Source: Streptomyces harenosi (GTDB lineage: Bacteria; Actinomycetota; Actinomycetes; Streptomycetales; Streptomycetaceae). From it: a stretch of DNA of 41,748 nt. Below are positions 15,647 to 24,925 of the stretch, in pieces; the stretch's first letter is position 1; the number at the start of each line of letters is the position of its first letter. The translations under genes and the position numbers were made by a program. Under the pieces are notes generated by a model. The model saw only the letters and a list, made by a program, of their open reading frames with translations, was not told where the DNA came from and made no database searches. The DNA is taken from the NCBI RefSeq assembly GCF_011008945.1, contig NZ_WYCT01000022.1, forward strand, positions 1 to 41,748, given 5' to 3'.

Positions 15647-15976
15647 CCCGACCGGCGCCGGGCGCGGGAGCCGTCGGTCAGGCCGCTCGCGCCCGGCCGG
15701 ATCGGCGCGCCCTGCGCCAGGGGGTCCCGGACCGGCGTCCTGCCCGGCCGGGCGCGCGGCGTGAGTGAACGGACGAGACCGCCGGAGGGCTCGGCCCGCC
15801 GGGTCCCCGGCGGTCCCGGGGCGTCACGACGCACCCCGCGACGGTCCGGCCGCCCCCTGGGCCCGTGACGGTCCCGGCCCGCGGATCGCCTCGGGCCGGG
15901 CCGGAGGGATGCGCTACATTTTGCCTCGCGCCGACCGCGATCTTTCACACGCCTCAGCCTGGGAGCCGGCAGACAC
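15647..15976. other. Intergenic region between M4 peptidase and DUF350 gene
   Basis: It holds the peptidase terminator at its left end. Near 15915-15920, TACATT could be the -10 of the DUF350 gene, about 57 bases before its start. No gene is supported. Confidence 0.4.
15658..15696 (+). terminator. Terminator after the M4 peptidase gene
   Basis: CCGGGCGCG plus AGC (15658-15671, with a two-base GG bulge) pairs with GCTCGCGCCCGG (15685-15696): a 12-bp stem with a 13-base loop starting 11 bases after the stop codon. Confidence 0.6.
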
Positions 15977-16399
15977 ATGACCGACATCGTCAACGGACTG
16001 GGGCGGGCGACCGCTTACGGTGCGCTGGGCCTCGTTCTGCTCGTCCTGGGCATCGTCCTGGTCGACGTGCTCACCCCCGGGAAACTGGGCCGCCAGATAT
16101 GGCAGCAGCGCAACCGCAACGCCGCGCTGGTTCTCAGCTCCGCGCTGCTCGGCATCGGCGGGATCGTCTTCACCTCGATCTGGACGACGTACGAGGACTT
16201 CGGCAAGGGCCTGGTGTCGACCGCGGCCTTCGGGCTGCTCGGACTGGTGATGATGGCGGTGGCGTTCCTGGTGCTGGACCTGATCACACCGGGCCGCCTG
16301 GGCGCGACCCTGGTCGAGCCGGAACCGCATCCGGCGGTGTGGGTGACCGCGTGCTGCAACCTCGCCGTGTCCGCCGTCATCGCGGCCTCCATCGCCTGA
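15977..16399 (+). CDS. DUF350-family membrane protein
   Basis: A 140-residue integral membrane protein with four hydrophobic segments in two tandem halves: about residues 11-32 (YGALGLVLLVLGIVLVDVL), 48-68, 81-102 and 118-138. Each of the first and third segments is followed by the same kind of sequence, LTPGKLGRQ and ITPGRLGAT, which is the internal duplication typical of DUF350 (YjfL-like) proteins. The biochemical function of the family is unknown. The ATG at 15977 is preceded by GGGAG. It stands alone and converges on the STAS gene, with a hairpin between them, so it is probably transcribed separately. Confidence 0.85.
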   Translation: MTDIVNGLGRATAYGALGLVLLVLGIVLVDVLTPGKLGRQIWQQRNRNAALVLSSALLGIGGIVFTSIWTTYEDFGKGLVSTAAFGLLGLVMMAVAFLVLDLITPGRLGATLVEPEPHPAVWVTACCNLAVSAVIAASIA

Positions 16400-16414
16400 C
16401 CCGCCCCGTCCGCC

Positions 16415-16450
16415 CCGGTGGGCACGGCGGAGCGACGGCCGTCCCACCGG
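16415..16450. terminator. Bidirectional terminator between convergent DUF350 and STAS genes
   Basis: CCGGTGGG (16415-16422) pairs with CCCACCGG (16443-16450), and just inside ACGGC (16424-16428) pairs with GCCGT (16438-16442), leaving a nine-base loop. The 13-bp stem has only one bulged base and can serve both converging genes. Confidence 0.7.
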
Positions 16451-16537
16451 CCGAGCCCCCGCCCGCGGCCCGTTCCCACCGGAGGGGCCCGAAGTGCCGG
16501 CAGCCCGTGCGGGGCCGCCGGCGCCGGCATCCCGGTC

Positions 16538-16834
16538 TCAGGGGCTGTCGATACCGTGCACCGTGACCAGGTCGGCGAGTCCGGAGACGCTCAGGACGGG
16601 GGCGAGCAGCGACGAGGCGATGACCTCGATGCGATCGCTGTGACTGAACAGCACACTCAGGCCGGCGCTGTCCAGGTACTCGACGGCGCTGAGGTCGACG
16701 ACGACCGGGCCGTCGGCGGTGTCGAGGGCCGACGCGAGCGCGTCGGTGTTGCTCATGTCGATCTCCCCGACGACCGTCAGAAGCGTGGCGCCGTCAGACC
16801 TTCGGCTGGGAGTCAGGCTCAGGGGGGTAGTCAT
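16538..16834 (-). CDS. STAS-domain anti-sigma factor antagonist
   Basis: A 98-residue single STAS domain: LLTVVGEIDMSN, the strand VVVDLSAVEYLDSAGL and a C-terminal helix region. Ser56 in the DSAG motif is the site where RsbW/SpoIIAB-like kinases phosphorylate and SpoIIE-type phosphatases dephosphorylate such proteins, releasing a sigma factor when unphosphorylated. Its ATG shares one base with the stop of the large hybrid phosphatase (TGATG), so the two are translationally coupled. That gene carries both a PP2C phosphatase and an RsbW-like ATPase domain, so this STAS protein is its most likely substrate. The gene ends at a terminator shared with DUF350. Confidence 0.9.
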   Translation of the reverse strand: MTTPLSLTPSRRSDGATLLTVVGEIDMSNTDALASALDTADGPVVVDLSAVEYLDSAGLSVLFSHSDRIEVIASSLLAPVLSVSGLADLVTVHGIDSP

Positions 16835-19800
16835 CAGGCGATCCTCGTGTGCATGTCGACGGTGGTGCCGGCAGGGCCAGGGGTGATGGTGACGTTCTGC
16901 ATCAGGGCACGCATGAGTGTCACGCCGCGGCCGCGGTGGCCGTTCCGGTCCGGCTGCGGCGTCTTCCACCTGCCGGTGTCCGAGATGACCAGACGCAGGT
17001 CGTCGACGAAGGCCTCGGCCCGCAGACGCACCGTGTCCCCCGGTGTGTCACGGTGGCCGTGCTCGACGGCGTTGGCGCAGGCCTCGCCCGCGGCCACCAG
17101 GACGTTCTGGACCATCTGCGGCGGGAGCTGGCACTGGTTCAGCCAGCTCCGCAGCGTCTGGCGGACGTGCGCGAGCTCGGACGACTCCGCGCGGAAGGCC
17201 ATCTCCAGCGGGGCCGGGTGCCGGTAGAGCAGGAGGGCGACGTCGTCGTCGTAGCCGCCGACGGGTGCCAGGCGCGTCATGACCTGGGTGGCGAGGTCGT
17301 CGACGGTTGCCTCACGGCCGGCCTGGACGGCTTCGCTCGCCTGGTCGATGCCGGCGGTGAGGGGGCGGCGCCGCCGTTCCACCAGGCCGTCGGTGTAGAG
17401 CAGGAGGGTGGCCCGCGCGGGCACGGTGCAGCTGCTCTCGGGACGGGGCCTTTCGGGCCGGACGGCCAGTGGCACCGAACGTCCCTCCTGCAGAAGCCGG
17501 GTGGTGCCGTCGGGGTGGGTGAGGATGCCCGGCGGATGCCCCGCGCTGGAGTACGTGAGCCGGCCCGTGGCGGGGTCGAGGACACCGCAGAAGACCGTGG
17601 TGCACCGGGCGCCGGGGACGCCGGCGGCGAAGCGGTCCAGAGCCATCAGGGCCCGGGCGGGGCTGGGGTCCTGGAGCAGCAGGGCGCGGCAGGCACTGCG
17701 CAACTGCCCCATGACGGTCGCGGCCTGCAGACCGCGGCCGACGCAGTCACCGACGACGATGCCGATGCGTCCGTCGGGCAGGGTGACCGTGTCGTACCAG
17801 TCGCCCCCGACCTCCAGGGGGCGGGTGGCGGGCTCGTACCGCACGGCGAAACCGTCGGGGAGGTCGGAGGGGCCGAGGATGGCCCGTTGCAGGGCGATGG
17901 CCGTCTCGCGCTGCTGGTCGATCTGGTGGGCACGGGTCAGCCCCTGGGCGAGCTGCCCGGCCAGGAGCGACAGCAGCAACTGGTCCTCGCCGGTGAACGG
18001 ACGGCGGTCGCCCAGGTCGAGCCAGACCACCATGGGACCCTGGGGATGGCTGGTGGCGATGGCGGCCCCGGTACCGTCGTCGACCGGGGTGAGCAGGGGC
18101 TGGTCGAAACAGTCGAGCAGTTGCCGTCGGCGCTCGGTGGGCAGATCCTCCCAGCACAGACCGTCCTCGGTGGCGGTCAGGGACGGCTCCCGGTCGCCGG
18201 ACGCCACCACGGCCACGACCCGCCGGGCGCGCCACAGCTCCTTCAGCTCCGCCAGTGCCCCCGCCAGCGCCTCGGGCAGGCTGGTGGCCTGGGTGAGCCG
18301 CATGCTCAGGGCGGCCTGGGCTTCCTTGCGCTGGATGGCGTAGCGCTCGGCGGTGACGTCTCGCAGGGTGCCGACGGTTACGCGCCTGCCGGTGTCGGGG
18401 TCGTGCGCCTCGTTGAAGGTGGCGTGCACCCACAGCCGGTGGCCGTCGCGGTGGGTGAGCGGGATCGTGTAGGAGCCCCGGGGGTGGTTCAGCAGGTGGG
18501 CGAAGACATCGGCGACCTGCCGGTATGCCTCCGGGTCCCGGTCGCCGTCCGGCCACCAGGGGTGGATCGGCCGGTAGGGCAGACCTTCGGGGCCGTAACC
18601 GAGGATGTCGGTGAAGGCGGTGTTGATCTCGACGACCGCCCCGTCCTCGTCACAGACGAAGAACGCCTCCTGCAGGGAGTCGACGAGGGCGGTGCGCCAG
18701 CGCGCCTGGTGGTTGCGCAGCCGGGCCAGCTCCACGTTGGCCCGGACCCGCGCGAGCAGCTCGGCCGCGGCGAAGGGTTTGACGAGGTAGTCGTCGGCGC
18801 CCGCCTGCAGGCCCTCGATGGACGCCTCCTCGCCCGCCCGGGCGGACAGCAGCAGTACCGGGACGGAGGCGGTGCGGGGGTCGGACCGCAGTGCCGCGAC
18901 CAGTTGCAGGCCGTCCATGCCCGGCATCATGACGTCGCTGATCACCAGGTCGGGGCCGCCCTTGCGGACGGCCTGCCAGGCGGCCCGGCCGTCGTCGACC
19001 GTGTCGACGTCGTACCCAGCGCCGCGCAGGATGCGCGACAGGTAGTCACGCATGTCGGCGTTGTCGTCGGCGACCAGGACGCGCGTCGGGGCGACCGGGC
19101 GGGAGGCGTAGTCGGACGCCTTCCGGTCACCGGGCGCCTCCGCGGCCCCCGCGGCCCCCGCGTCGGGCAGCCACCGCAGCGCCTCCTGCAGATACGGCTC
19201 CGCGGCGACGGAGACGCCCCGGTCGTCGTCGACGTCCGCGAGCGCGTCGGCGGGAAGGTGGTCCGAGCCGAAGGGCACCCGGATGGTGAAGCAGGTGCCC
19301 TTGCCCTCCACGCTGTCGGCGGTGATGGTGCCCCCGTGCAGGCCGACCAGCTCCTTGACCAGGGCCAGACCGATCCCGCTGCCCTCGTGCGAACGTGACC
19401 GGGCGTTCTCGATGCGGTGGAAGCGCTGGAACAGCCGGGGCATCTCCTCGGCCGGCACACCGACCCCGGTGTCCGCCACGGTGACCACGGCGTGGCCGTC
19501 GTCGGCGCCCACCGCGACGCGGACCGACCCTTCGAAGGTGAACTTCAAGGCGTTGCTGAGCAGGTTCAGCACCACCTTCTCCCACATGCCGCGGTCGATG
19601 TACACCTGCTGCCCGAGCGGCGGGCAGGCGATGTCGAAGTCCAGCCCCGCCCGGGTCACGGCGGACCGGAACACACTGGCCAGCTCGGCGGTGACCGCGG
19701 CCAGGTCGACCGGCTCGTAACGGGCCTGCATACGGCCCGCCTCGATGCGGGAGAAGTCCAGCAGGGAGTTGACCAGCTTGCCCAGCCGCAGCCCGTTGCG

Positions 19801-20994
19801 GTGGATGGCGTCCAGTTCCTCGCGGATCCGGGGATCGGCCGACGCCAGCCGGGCGCGGAGCTCCTCGACCGGCCCGAGGATCAGCGTCAGGGGGGTGCGG
19901 AACTCGTGGCTGATGTTGGAGAAGAAGGTGGTCTTGGCCCGGTCCAGCTCGGCCAGCTCCTCCGCCCGCCGCTCCTGCGCCTGGTAGCTGCGGGCACTGG
20001 CGATGCCCGCCGCGAGATGGCCGGCGACCAGCTCCACGAAGCCCCGGTAGCCGTCGTCCAGGGCCCGGTAGCGGTTCAGGCCCGCGACGAGGAAGCCGTA
20101 GGGCTCGCTGCCCCGCTGCAGCAGCGGGACCACCAGCGCCTGCGTGGGCGGTTCGGGCCAGTCCCCGGCCGGGAGCCGGGCGAACCGCGGACCCTCGAGC
20201 GGCACCAGCACGGACTCGCCGTGGACCAGGTCCGCCACGGGCCACACGGTGTCGGCTCCGCCGGCCGGCAGCAGGGCGGGGGCGGCCGGGTGTCCCTCGG
20301 GCACGGCGGTGGCACTGGCCAGACGAGCGGAACCGTCGGGCTGCATCAGGTACGTCAGGGTGAAGGGCAGGTCCCGTCCGTTCCGGCCGAGCTGCTGAGC
20401 GGCGAAGGCCAGCACCTCCTGCTCGGTGCGGACGACACTGGGGTCCGATCCCAGATCACGCAGCGTCGTCATGCGGCGCCCGCCGATCACCCGCTCCGTT
20501 TCCTCGCTGACCACGCACAGCATGCCGACGACCGCGCCGGCGTCGTCGCGCAACGGGCTGTAGGAGAAGGTGTGGTAGCTCTCCTCGACGTACCCCGAAC
20601 GCTCCAGGAACAGCAGCAGGCCCTCGTCCCAGGTCGCCTCGCCCGTGCTGATGACCCGGTCGATCCGGGGGCCGATGTCACCCCAGATCTCCGCCCACAC
20701 CTCGTCGGCCGGGCGGCCCAGCGCCCAGGGGTACTTGCGGCCCAGGGTGTCCCGCCGGTAGGCGGCGTTGCAGAAGAACGTCAGCTCGGGGCCCCACGCC
20801 ATCCACATGGAGAACCGGGACGACAGCAGGATGCTCACCGCCGTCCGCAGGCTCTGCGGCCACTGTGACGGCGGCCCCAGGGGCGTCGACGCCCAGTCGA
20901 CCCGGGCCAGGTCCGGGCCGATCTCCTCGTCGGCGGCGAACACCTCCGACCAGTCGGCCGCGGTTTCGTGGCCGGCGTCTTGCCAACGCGTCAC
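16834..20994 (-). CDS. Giant hybrid sensor: PAS-GAF-histidine kinase-receiver-PAS-GAF-SpoIIE phosphatase-RsbW-like ATPase
   Basis: This 1386-residue protein joins two signalling systems. In order: PAS-like region (about 30-170), GAF (185-345), HisKA with [12 protein letters not shown] (His363), HATPase with [10 protein letters not shown] and [18 protein letters not shown] (about 460-575), receiver domain with [13 protein letters not shown] (Asp687) and the KPF Lys, a second PAS (765-870) and GAF (890-1010), PP2C/SpoIIE phosphatase ([25 protein letters not shown]), and a C-terminal RsbW-type ATPase ([20 protein letters not shown]). It could sense a signal, phosphorylate its own receiver, and set the phosphorylation of the coupled STAS protein. 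The GTG at 20994 has GAGAGGG close upstream. All key residues I looked for are present, so no part looks dead. No sigma factor adjoins. It is predicted to be cytoplasmic. Confidence 0.92.
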   Translation of the reverse strand: MTRWQDAGHETAADWSEVFAADEEIGPDLARVDWASTPLGPPSQWPQSLRTAVSILLSSRFSMWMAWGPELTFFCNAAYRRDTLGRKYPWALGRPADEVWAEIWGDIGPRIDRVISTGEATWDEGLLLFLERSGYVEESYHTFSYSPLRDDAGAVVGMLCVVSEETERVIGGRRMTTLRDLGSDPSVVRTEQEVLAFAAQQLGRNGRDLPFTLTYLMQPDGSARLASATAVPEGHPAAPALLPAGGADTVWPVADLVHGESVLVPLEGPRFARLPAGDWPEPPTQALVVPLLQRGSEPYGFLVAGLNRYRALDDGYRGFVELVAGHLAAGIASARSYQAQERRAEELAELDRAKTTFFSNISHEFRTPLTLILGPVEELRARLASADPRIREELDAIHRNGLRLGKLVNSLLDFSRIEAGRMQARYEPVDLAAVTAELASVFRSAVTRAGLDFDIACPPLGQQVYIDRGMWEKVVLNLLSNALKFTFEGSVRVAVGADDGHAVVTVADTGVGVPAEEMPRLFQRFHRIENARSRSHEGSGIGLALVKELVGLHGGTITADSVEGKGTCFTIRVPFGSDHLPADALADVDDDRGVSVAAEPYLQEALRWLPDAGAAGAAEAPGDRKASDYASRPVAPTRVLVADDNADMRDYLSRILRGAGYDVDTVDDGRAAWQAVRKGGPDLVISDVMMPGMDGLQLVAALRSDPRTASVPVLLLSARAGEEASIEGLQAGADDYLVKPFAAAELLARVRANVELARLRNHQARWRTALVDSLQEAFFVCDEDGAVVEINTAFTDILGYGPEGLPYRPIHPWWPDGDRDPEAYRQVADVFAHLLNHPRGSYTIPLTHRDGHRLWVHATFNEAHDPDTGRRVTVGTLRDVTAERYAIQRKEAQAALSMRLTQATSLPEALAGALAELKELWRARRVVAVVASGDREPSLTATEDGLCWEDLPTERRRQLLDCFDQPLLTPVDDGTGAAIATSHPQGPMVVWLDLGDRRPFTGEDQLLLSLLAGQLAQGLTRAHQIDQQRETAIALQRAILGPSDLPDGFAVRYEPATRPLEVGGDWYDTVTLPDGRIGIVVGDCVGRGLQAATVMGQLRSACRALLLQDPSPARALMALDRFAAGVPGARCTTVFCGVLDPATGRLTYSSAGHPPGILTHPDGTTRLLQEGRSVPLAVRPERPRPESSCTVPARATLLLYTDGLVERRRRPLTAGIDQASEAVQAGREATVDDLATQVMTRLAPVGGYDDDVALLLYRHPAPLEMAFRAESSELAHVRQTLRSWLNQCQLPPQMVQNVLVAAGEACANAVEHGHRDTPGDTVRLRAEAFVDDLRLVISDTGRWKTPQPDRNGHRGRGVTLMRALMQNVTITPGPAGTTVDMHTRIA

Positions 20995-21199
20995 TGCACA
21001 CCCTCTCGCTCGGCACCCGTCCCGCCCGTGGTTGCCCTTCCCACCCGCGCGGGCCGGCGCACCGGCCCCGGCCGGAAGCGGTGGTGGACCGCTGTACCGG
21101 AGCCCGCCGACGCCGGCACCGATGGCTTCGTAGGATAAGCCAGCCGACCCTGGGCATCAGATTCGGGTGGCCTTCACGTCGGACACGGAGGAAGAGGGA
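20995..21199. promoter_or_regulatory. Divergent promoter region of the two SpoIIE-type phosphatase genes
   Basis: The 205-base interval must hold promoters for both directions. TAGGAT at 21131-21136 is a fair -10 for the rightward gene. A 7-bp hairpin (GGGCCGG-CGCA-CCGGCCC, 21051-21068) sits near the middle and may separate the two units or be an operator. Confidence 0.4.
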
Positions 21200-22522
21200 T
21201 TGAGAGCGACGGCGAGTCCCGCGCAGGAGTCCGCGGCACGCCCGGCCGACGAAGAGGCCCGCATGGCGGCGGTGCGCCGGTACCGGATCCTGGACACGCC
21301 GCCCGACGGCGCGTTCGACCGCATCGCGTCCCTGGCCGCCCGCATCTTCGAGGCGCCCATGGCCACGGTGGCGATCGTGGACACGGACCGGGTGTGGTTC
21401 AAGGCGGCCCACGGCCTCGACGGCGTGACACAGGTCGGCCGTGGTCCCGGGCTGTGCGCCTCCGCGATCCTGCACGGTGAGCCCTACGTCGTCACCGACG
21501 CCGCCACCGACGTCCGGGCTCTGGCCAATCCCCTCGTCCGGGGCGAGCCGGGCATCCGCTTCTACGCCGCCGCCCCGATCACCACCTCCGACGGGCTCCG
21601 TCTGGGCACGGTGAACGTGCTGGACACCCGCCCGCGCCGGCCCACCGACACCCAGCTCGACGCCCTCCAGGACCTGGCCGCGCTGGTCATGGAGGAGCTC
21701 GAGCTGCGCCTGTCGGCCATACGCACCGTCACCGCCGAGCGCGACCGGCGGGCCGAGGCCGAACACCTCGCCCGCACCCTGCAACGCACCCTGCTGCCCC
21801 CGGCGCTGCCCACGGTCCCCGGACTGCACGCCGCGGCGGCCTACCACACCGCCACCGAACAGGAGGTGGGCGGCGACTTCTACGACCTCTTCCCCCTCAA
21901 CGACGGCCGCTGGGCCTTCTTCCTGGGAGACGTGTGCGGCAAGGGCCCGGACGCCGCCGCACTGACCTCACTGACGCGGTACACCCTGCGGGCCGCCGCC
22001 ATCTACGACCCGGACCCCTGCGCGGCCCTGACCAATCTCGACACCGTCCTCAAGGGCGAGTACCAGGGCAGCAGTCCCCGCTACTGCACGGCGGTGTTCG
22101 GGGTACTGGACCCCGTGCCCGACGGCTCGTTCGACATCACCGTGGCCGGGGGAGGCCACCCGCCGGCCCTGGCCGTGCGCGCGGACGGGACGATCCGGCC
22201 CCTGTCCACCGCCGGGGGGCAGCTGGTCGGCATGCTTCCCCGTCCGCGGTTCGTGCAGACCACCACCCGGCTCTTCCCCGGCGACGGCCTGCTGCTGTAC
22301 ACGGACGGCCTGACCGAAGCGCGCACGCCCGAGGGTGCCATGCTGGGCGAGGAGGGCCTGGTCCGGCACCTGGCGACCGCTGCCGTGCGTACGGCGGACG
22401 ATCTGCTGGAGACCGTCGAGGTGCTCCTGAAACGCCTGGGCGACGGAGTCAGCGACGACACCGCACTGCTCGCCCTTTCCGTACCCGCACACACCGACAA
22501 CCGCATCCAGGAGAACCGGTGA
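21200..22522 (+). CDS. GAF-domain SpoIIE/PP2C serine phosphatase
   Basis: About 440 residues. The N-terminal part (RRYRILDTPPDGAFDRIASLAARIF, VAIVDTDRVWFKAAHG, then FYAAAPITTSDGLRLGTVNVLD) is a GAF domain of the kind that binds small ligands or cofactors. It is followed by a coiled linker (AERDRRAEAEHLARTLQ) and a SpoIIE-type PP2C domain with VGGDFYDLFPLNDGRWAFFLGDVCGKG, GGHPPALAV and [12 protein letters not shown], which hold the metal-binding Asp residues. It should dephosphorylate a STAS antagonist, most likely the one encoded next. I prefer the TTG at 21200 because GGAGGA lies seven bases upstream; a GTG at 21167 is in frame but poorly supported. It ends with a four-base GTGA overlap with the STAS gene. 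Confidence 0.9.
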   Translation: MRATASPAQESAARPADEEARMAAVRRYRILDTPPDGAFDRIASLAARIFEAPMATVAIVDTDRVWFKAAHGLDGVTQVGRGPGLCASAILHGEPYVVTDAATDVRALANPLVRGEPGIRFYAAAPITTSDGLRLGTVNVLDTRPRRPTDTQLDALQDLAALVMEELELRLSAIRTVTAERDRRAEAEHLARTLQRTLLPPALPTVPGLHAAAAYHTATEQEVGGDFYDLFPLNDGRWAFFLGDVCGKGPDAAALTSLTRYTLRAAAIYDPDPCAALTNLDTVLKGEYQGSSPRYCTAVFGVLDPVPDGSFDITVAGGGHPPALAVRADGTIRPLSTAGGQLVGMLPRPRFVQTTTRLFPGDGLLLYTDGLTEARTPEGAMLGEEGLVRHLATAAVRTADDLLETVEVLLKRLGDGVSDDTALLALSVPAHTDNRIQENR

Positions 22523-22878
22523 CCGCACCCGAACCTCTCTTGACCGTCGATCCACGACAGGACCCGTCCGGTCCCTGTGTCATCGAGGTGGCAGGTGAAC
22601 TGGACCACCACACGGCACACCTCCTGACCGAGGCCGTCGACGCGGCTCCGTTCGACAGCGCCGCAGTCATCATCGACCTGTCGGGTATGACCTACTGCGA
22701 CTCCACCGGCATCACGGTGCTGATCACCGCCTACCGCCGGGCGCAGGCCGCCGGCTCCGCCCTGAGCCTGGCCGGTGTGAGCCCGGACCAGATGCGGGTC
22801 TTCAGCGTCGTCGGCCTCGATCAGGTCTTCACCTTCCATCCGACCGTGGAGGCGGCCGTCTCCTCGCTGCACCGGTGA
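22519..22878 (+). CDS. STAS-domain anti-sigma factor antagonist
   Basis: A 119-residue STAS protein: CVIEVAGELDHHT, AAVIIDLSGMTYCDSTGI with the phosphorylatable Ser62, then a helix and LAGVSPDQMRVFSVVGLDQVF. It starts at GTG 22519 within the stop of the GAF-SpoIIE gene (GTGA) and has AGGAGAACC just upstream, so synthesis is coupled to its presumed phosphatase. With the RsbW-like ATPase gene that converges on it, this gives the three parts of a partner-switching module (phosphatase, antagonist, kinase/anti-sigma). The sequence differs clearly from the other STAS protein at 16538-16834, so the two modules may be insulated from each other. Confidence 0.92.
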   Translation: MTAPEPLLTVDPRQDPSGPCVIEVAGELDHHTAHLLTEAVDAAPFDSAAVIIDLSGMTYCDSTGITVLITAYRRAQAAGSALSLAGVSPDQMRVFSVVGLDQVFTFHPTVEAAVSSLHR

Positions 22879-22915
22879 GCGGCGCGGTCCGGTACGGCGA
22901 GGGCACCCGCGCCGC
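22879..22915. terminator. Bidirectional terminator between convergent STAS and RsbW-like genes
   Basis: GCGGCGCGG (22879-22887) pairs perfectly with CCGCGCCGC (22907-22915), a 9-bp stem starting directly after the STAS stop codon. Confidence 0.6.
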
Positions 22916-22941
22916 GGCCGTTCGCCGCGCCGGGCCGGTCC

Positions 22942-23397
22942 TCACTCCCGGACGCCGAGGGCGATACGCGCGGTGACGCGCTTGCCCGGCCCCTCGCGCC
23001 GGATGTCGACGTCCCGGCTCAGCGCCGCGACGATCTCCAGGCCGTGCTGGCCGACCCGGACCGGGTCGGCCGGGCGGGGCGCCGGCAGGGCGGTGCCGCC
23101 GTCCCGCACCGTGATCGACAGGCAGTCACCGGCGACCGCGAGCGTCAGCTCCACGGGGTCGGAGCCGTACTTGACCGCATTGGTGACCAGCTCGCTCACC
23201 ACCAGCTGAGCCGCTTCGACGACCCGGTCCGGCAGCGGCCGTCCCCGGTCGTCCCGCACCCCGGCCAGGTGCTGGACGGCCCAGTGGCGCGCGTCCGCGA
23301 TCCGCGCCGAGCCCCGCTCCAGCGTCAGCGACGCCCGTGGTGGCAGACCGGTCGCCGAGCAGCCCGCCGGGGCGTTCATCACTTCCAGATCATCCAT
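22942..23397 (-). CDS. RsbW-like anti-sigma/ATP-binding serine kinase
   Basis: A 151-residue single HATPase_c_2 domain. The N-box is VVSELVTNAVKYG, the G1-like motif ITVRDGGTALP, and the second Gly-rich part GQHGLEIVAALSRDV. Proteins of this size in Streptomyces are anti-sigma factors and STAS-protein kinases of the SpoIIAB/RsbW group, or regulators that have lost the sigma partner. I chose the ATG at 23397; a TTG at 23406 and a GTG/ATG a few codons later are also possible and no ribosome site is decisive. It converges on the STAS gene, which is its most likely partner. No sigma factor gene is adjacent, so the regulated sigma must be encoded elsewhere or be absent. Confidence 0.85.
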   Translation of the reverse strand: MDDLEVMNAPAGCSATGLPPRASLTLERGSARIADARHWAVQHLAGVRDDRGRPLPDRVVEAAQLVVSELVTNAVKYGSDPVELTLAVAGDCLSITVRDGGTALPAPRPADPVRVGQHGLEIVAALSRDVDIRREGPGKRVTARIALGVRE

Positions 23398-23741
23398 CCC
23401 ACGCAACCGCCGATGACTTCCCCCGTTGGCGCGCCGGGTGCCGGGACATCCGGCGCGGTCGGAACATGTGTCCCCCTCACGATAGTCTGGCCGGTTCCCC
23501 TAGGCCGAAACCGCATGCCGTTCCCGGCGGCGGGCCGGGTCCCGCCGTCCCTTCCGGGGCACCCGCTCGCGCACCGACGGGACCGGCGGGACGGCCGTGA
23601 GCGCGGTCGTCCGCCGGGCACCCCGAGCCGTGAGGCGCCGTCCCGGCCGGCGGTGCCCGCCGCCCGGACGATCCCCCGTAAGGGCGGGAGCTGTTTCCCG
23701 GTGCGGCGAACGCGATACCCGGTACCCACAGGCGGACGATC
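23398..23741. other. Divergent intergenic region between RsbW-like and SDR genes
   Basis: No gene is seen. About 23480-23510 is locally less GC-rich; on the minus strand a TATCGT hexamer here could be a -10 for the RsbW-like gene, leaving a leader of about 80 bases. A clear alternative-sigma consensus is not visible. Confidence 0.35.
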
Positions 23742-24779
23742 ATGAGCACGCGACGTGGAGGGCGCATGGAGAAGCGGGCGGCACAGCGGACGGTGGTGGT
23801 GACCGGGGCCAGCGCCGGCATCGGGCGGGCGACGGCCAGGATGTTCGCCGCCCGCGGGGACCGGGTGGCGCTGCTCGCCCGGGGGCGGGCGGGGCTCGAC
23901 GCGGCGGCGGCCGAGGTGCGGCGGGCCGGCGGGCGGGCACTGCCCCTGGAGACGGACATGGCGGAACCGGACCAGGTGGAGGAGGCGGCCCGGCGTGCGG
24001 AGGAGGAGCTCGGACCCGTCGACGTCTGGGTGAACAACGCCTTCAGCGCCGCCTTCGGCGCGTTCATGGACGTGCCGGCGGAGGAATTCCTCCAGGCTAC
24101 GAAGGCCACCTACCTGGGATATGTGCACGGTACCCGGGCCGCGCTGGCCCGCATGCTGCCACGGGACCGGGGAGCCATCGTGCAGGTCGGCTCCGCCCTC
24201 GCCTACCGCGGCATCCCGTTGCAGAGCGCCTACTGCGGGGCCAAGCACGCCATCCAGGGTTTCACCGAGTCGGTGCGCTGCGAGCTGCTGCACGACCGGT
24301 CCGGGGTGCGCATCACCATGGTGCAGATGCCGGCCGTCAACACCCCGCAGTTCAGCTGGCTGCGCTCGCACCTGTCCCGGCACGCCCAGCCGGTGCCCCC
24401 GATCTACCAGCCGGAGGTCGCCGCCCGGGCCGTGCTGCGCGCGGCCGACCACCCCGGCCGGCGCGAGTACTGGGTCGGCGCCTCCACGGTGGCGACCCTG
24501 CTGGCGAACGCGGTCGCCCCCGGCCTCCTCGACCGGTACCTCGCCCGCACCGGGTTCGATTCCCAGCAGACCAGTGCCCATCCGCCCACGGAAGGCCGGG
24601 GCAATCTCTGGGAACCGGCCGACGACACCCAGGATTACGGGGCGCACGGCGTCTTCGACGACCGGGCGCACGCCTCCAGCCCGCAGGCGTGGGCTGCCCG
24701 CCACCACGTCGGCCGGGCCCTGGCCGCGGCGGGGGTCGCCGGTGCGGGATACGCCGTGCTGCGCCGCGTCCGGTCGTGA
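23742..24779 (+). CDS. Classical SDR-family oxidoreductase with C-terminal extension
   Basis: A 345-residue protein with a classical short-chain dehydrogenase core: TGASAGIG cofactor motif, NNAF (a variant of NNAG), catalytic Ser in VGSALAYRG and YCGAK as the YxxxK pair. The core ends near residue 215; the remaining 130 residues (NLWEPADDTQDYGAHGVFDD and an Ala/Gly-rich end) are longer than the 250-residue family norm and are seen in actinomycete SDRs of unknown substrate. Two starts are possible: ATG 23742 (weak GGCGGA upstream) or ATG 23766 with GGAGGG close before it. The next gene, a flavin reductase, lies about 146 bases downstream. Whether it belongs to the polyketide cluster is unclear. 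Confidence 0.88.
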   Translation: MSTRRGGRMEKRAAQRTVVVTGASAGIGRATARMFAARGDRVALLARGRAGLDAAAAEVRRAGGRALPLETDMAEPDQVEEAARRAEEELGPVDVWVNNAFSAAFGAFMDVPAEEFLQATKATYLGYVHGTRAALARMLPRDRGAIVQVGSALAYRGIPLQSAYCGAKHAIQGFTESVRCELLHDRSGVRITMVQMPAVNTPQFSWLRSHLSRHAQPVPPIYQPEVAARAVLRAADHPGRREYWVGASTVATLLANAVAPGLLDRYLARTGFDSQQTSAHPPTEGRGNLWEPADDTQDYGAHGVFDDRAHASSPQAWAARHHVGRALAAAGVAGAGYAVLRRVRS

Positions 24780-24925
24780 GGGACGTCGCCGGCGCGCCGC
24801 GTCCGCCCCGGCCGCGGCCGTTGCGTCCCAGGCCCAATCGCGCTCCGGGGGCTTGGTGACCGGTCCCAGGCGGCGTTCGGCGCCCGGCCCCTACGCTGCG
24901 GGGACGGCCAGTGGAGGAGTCGGTG

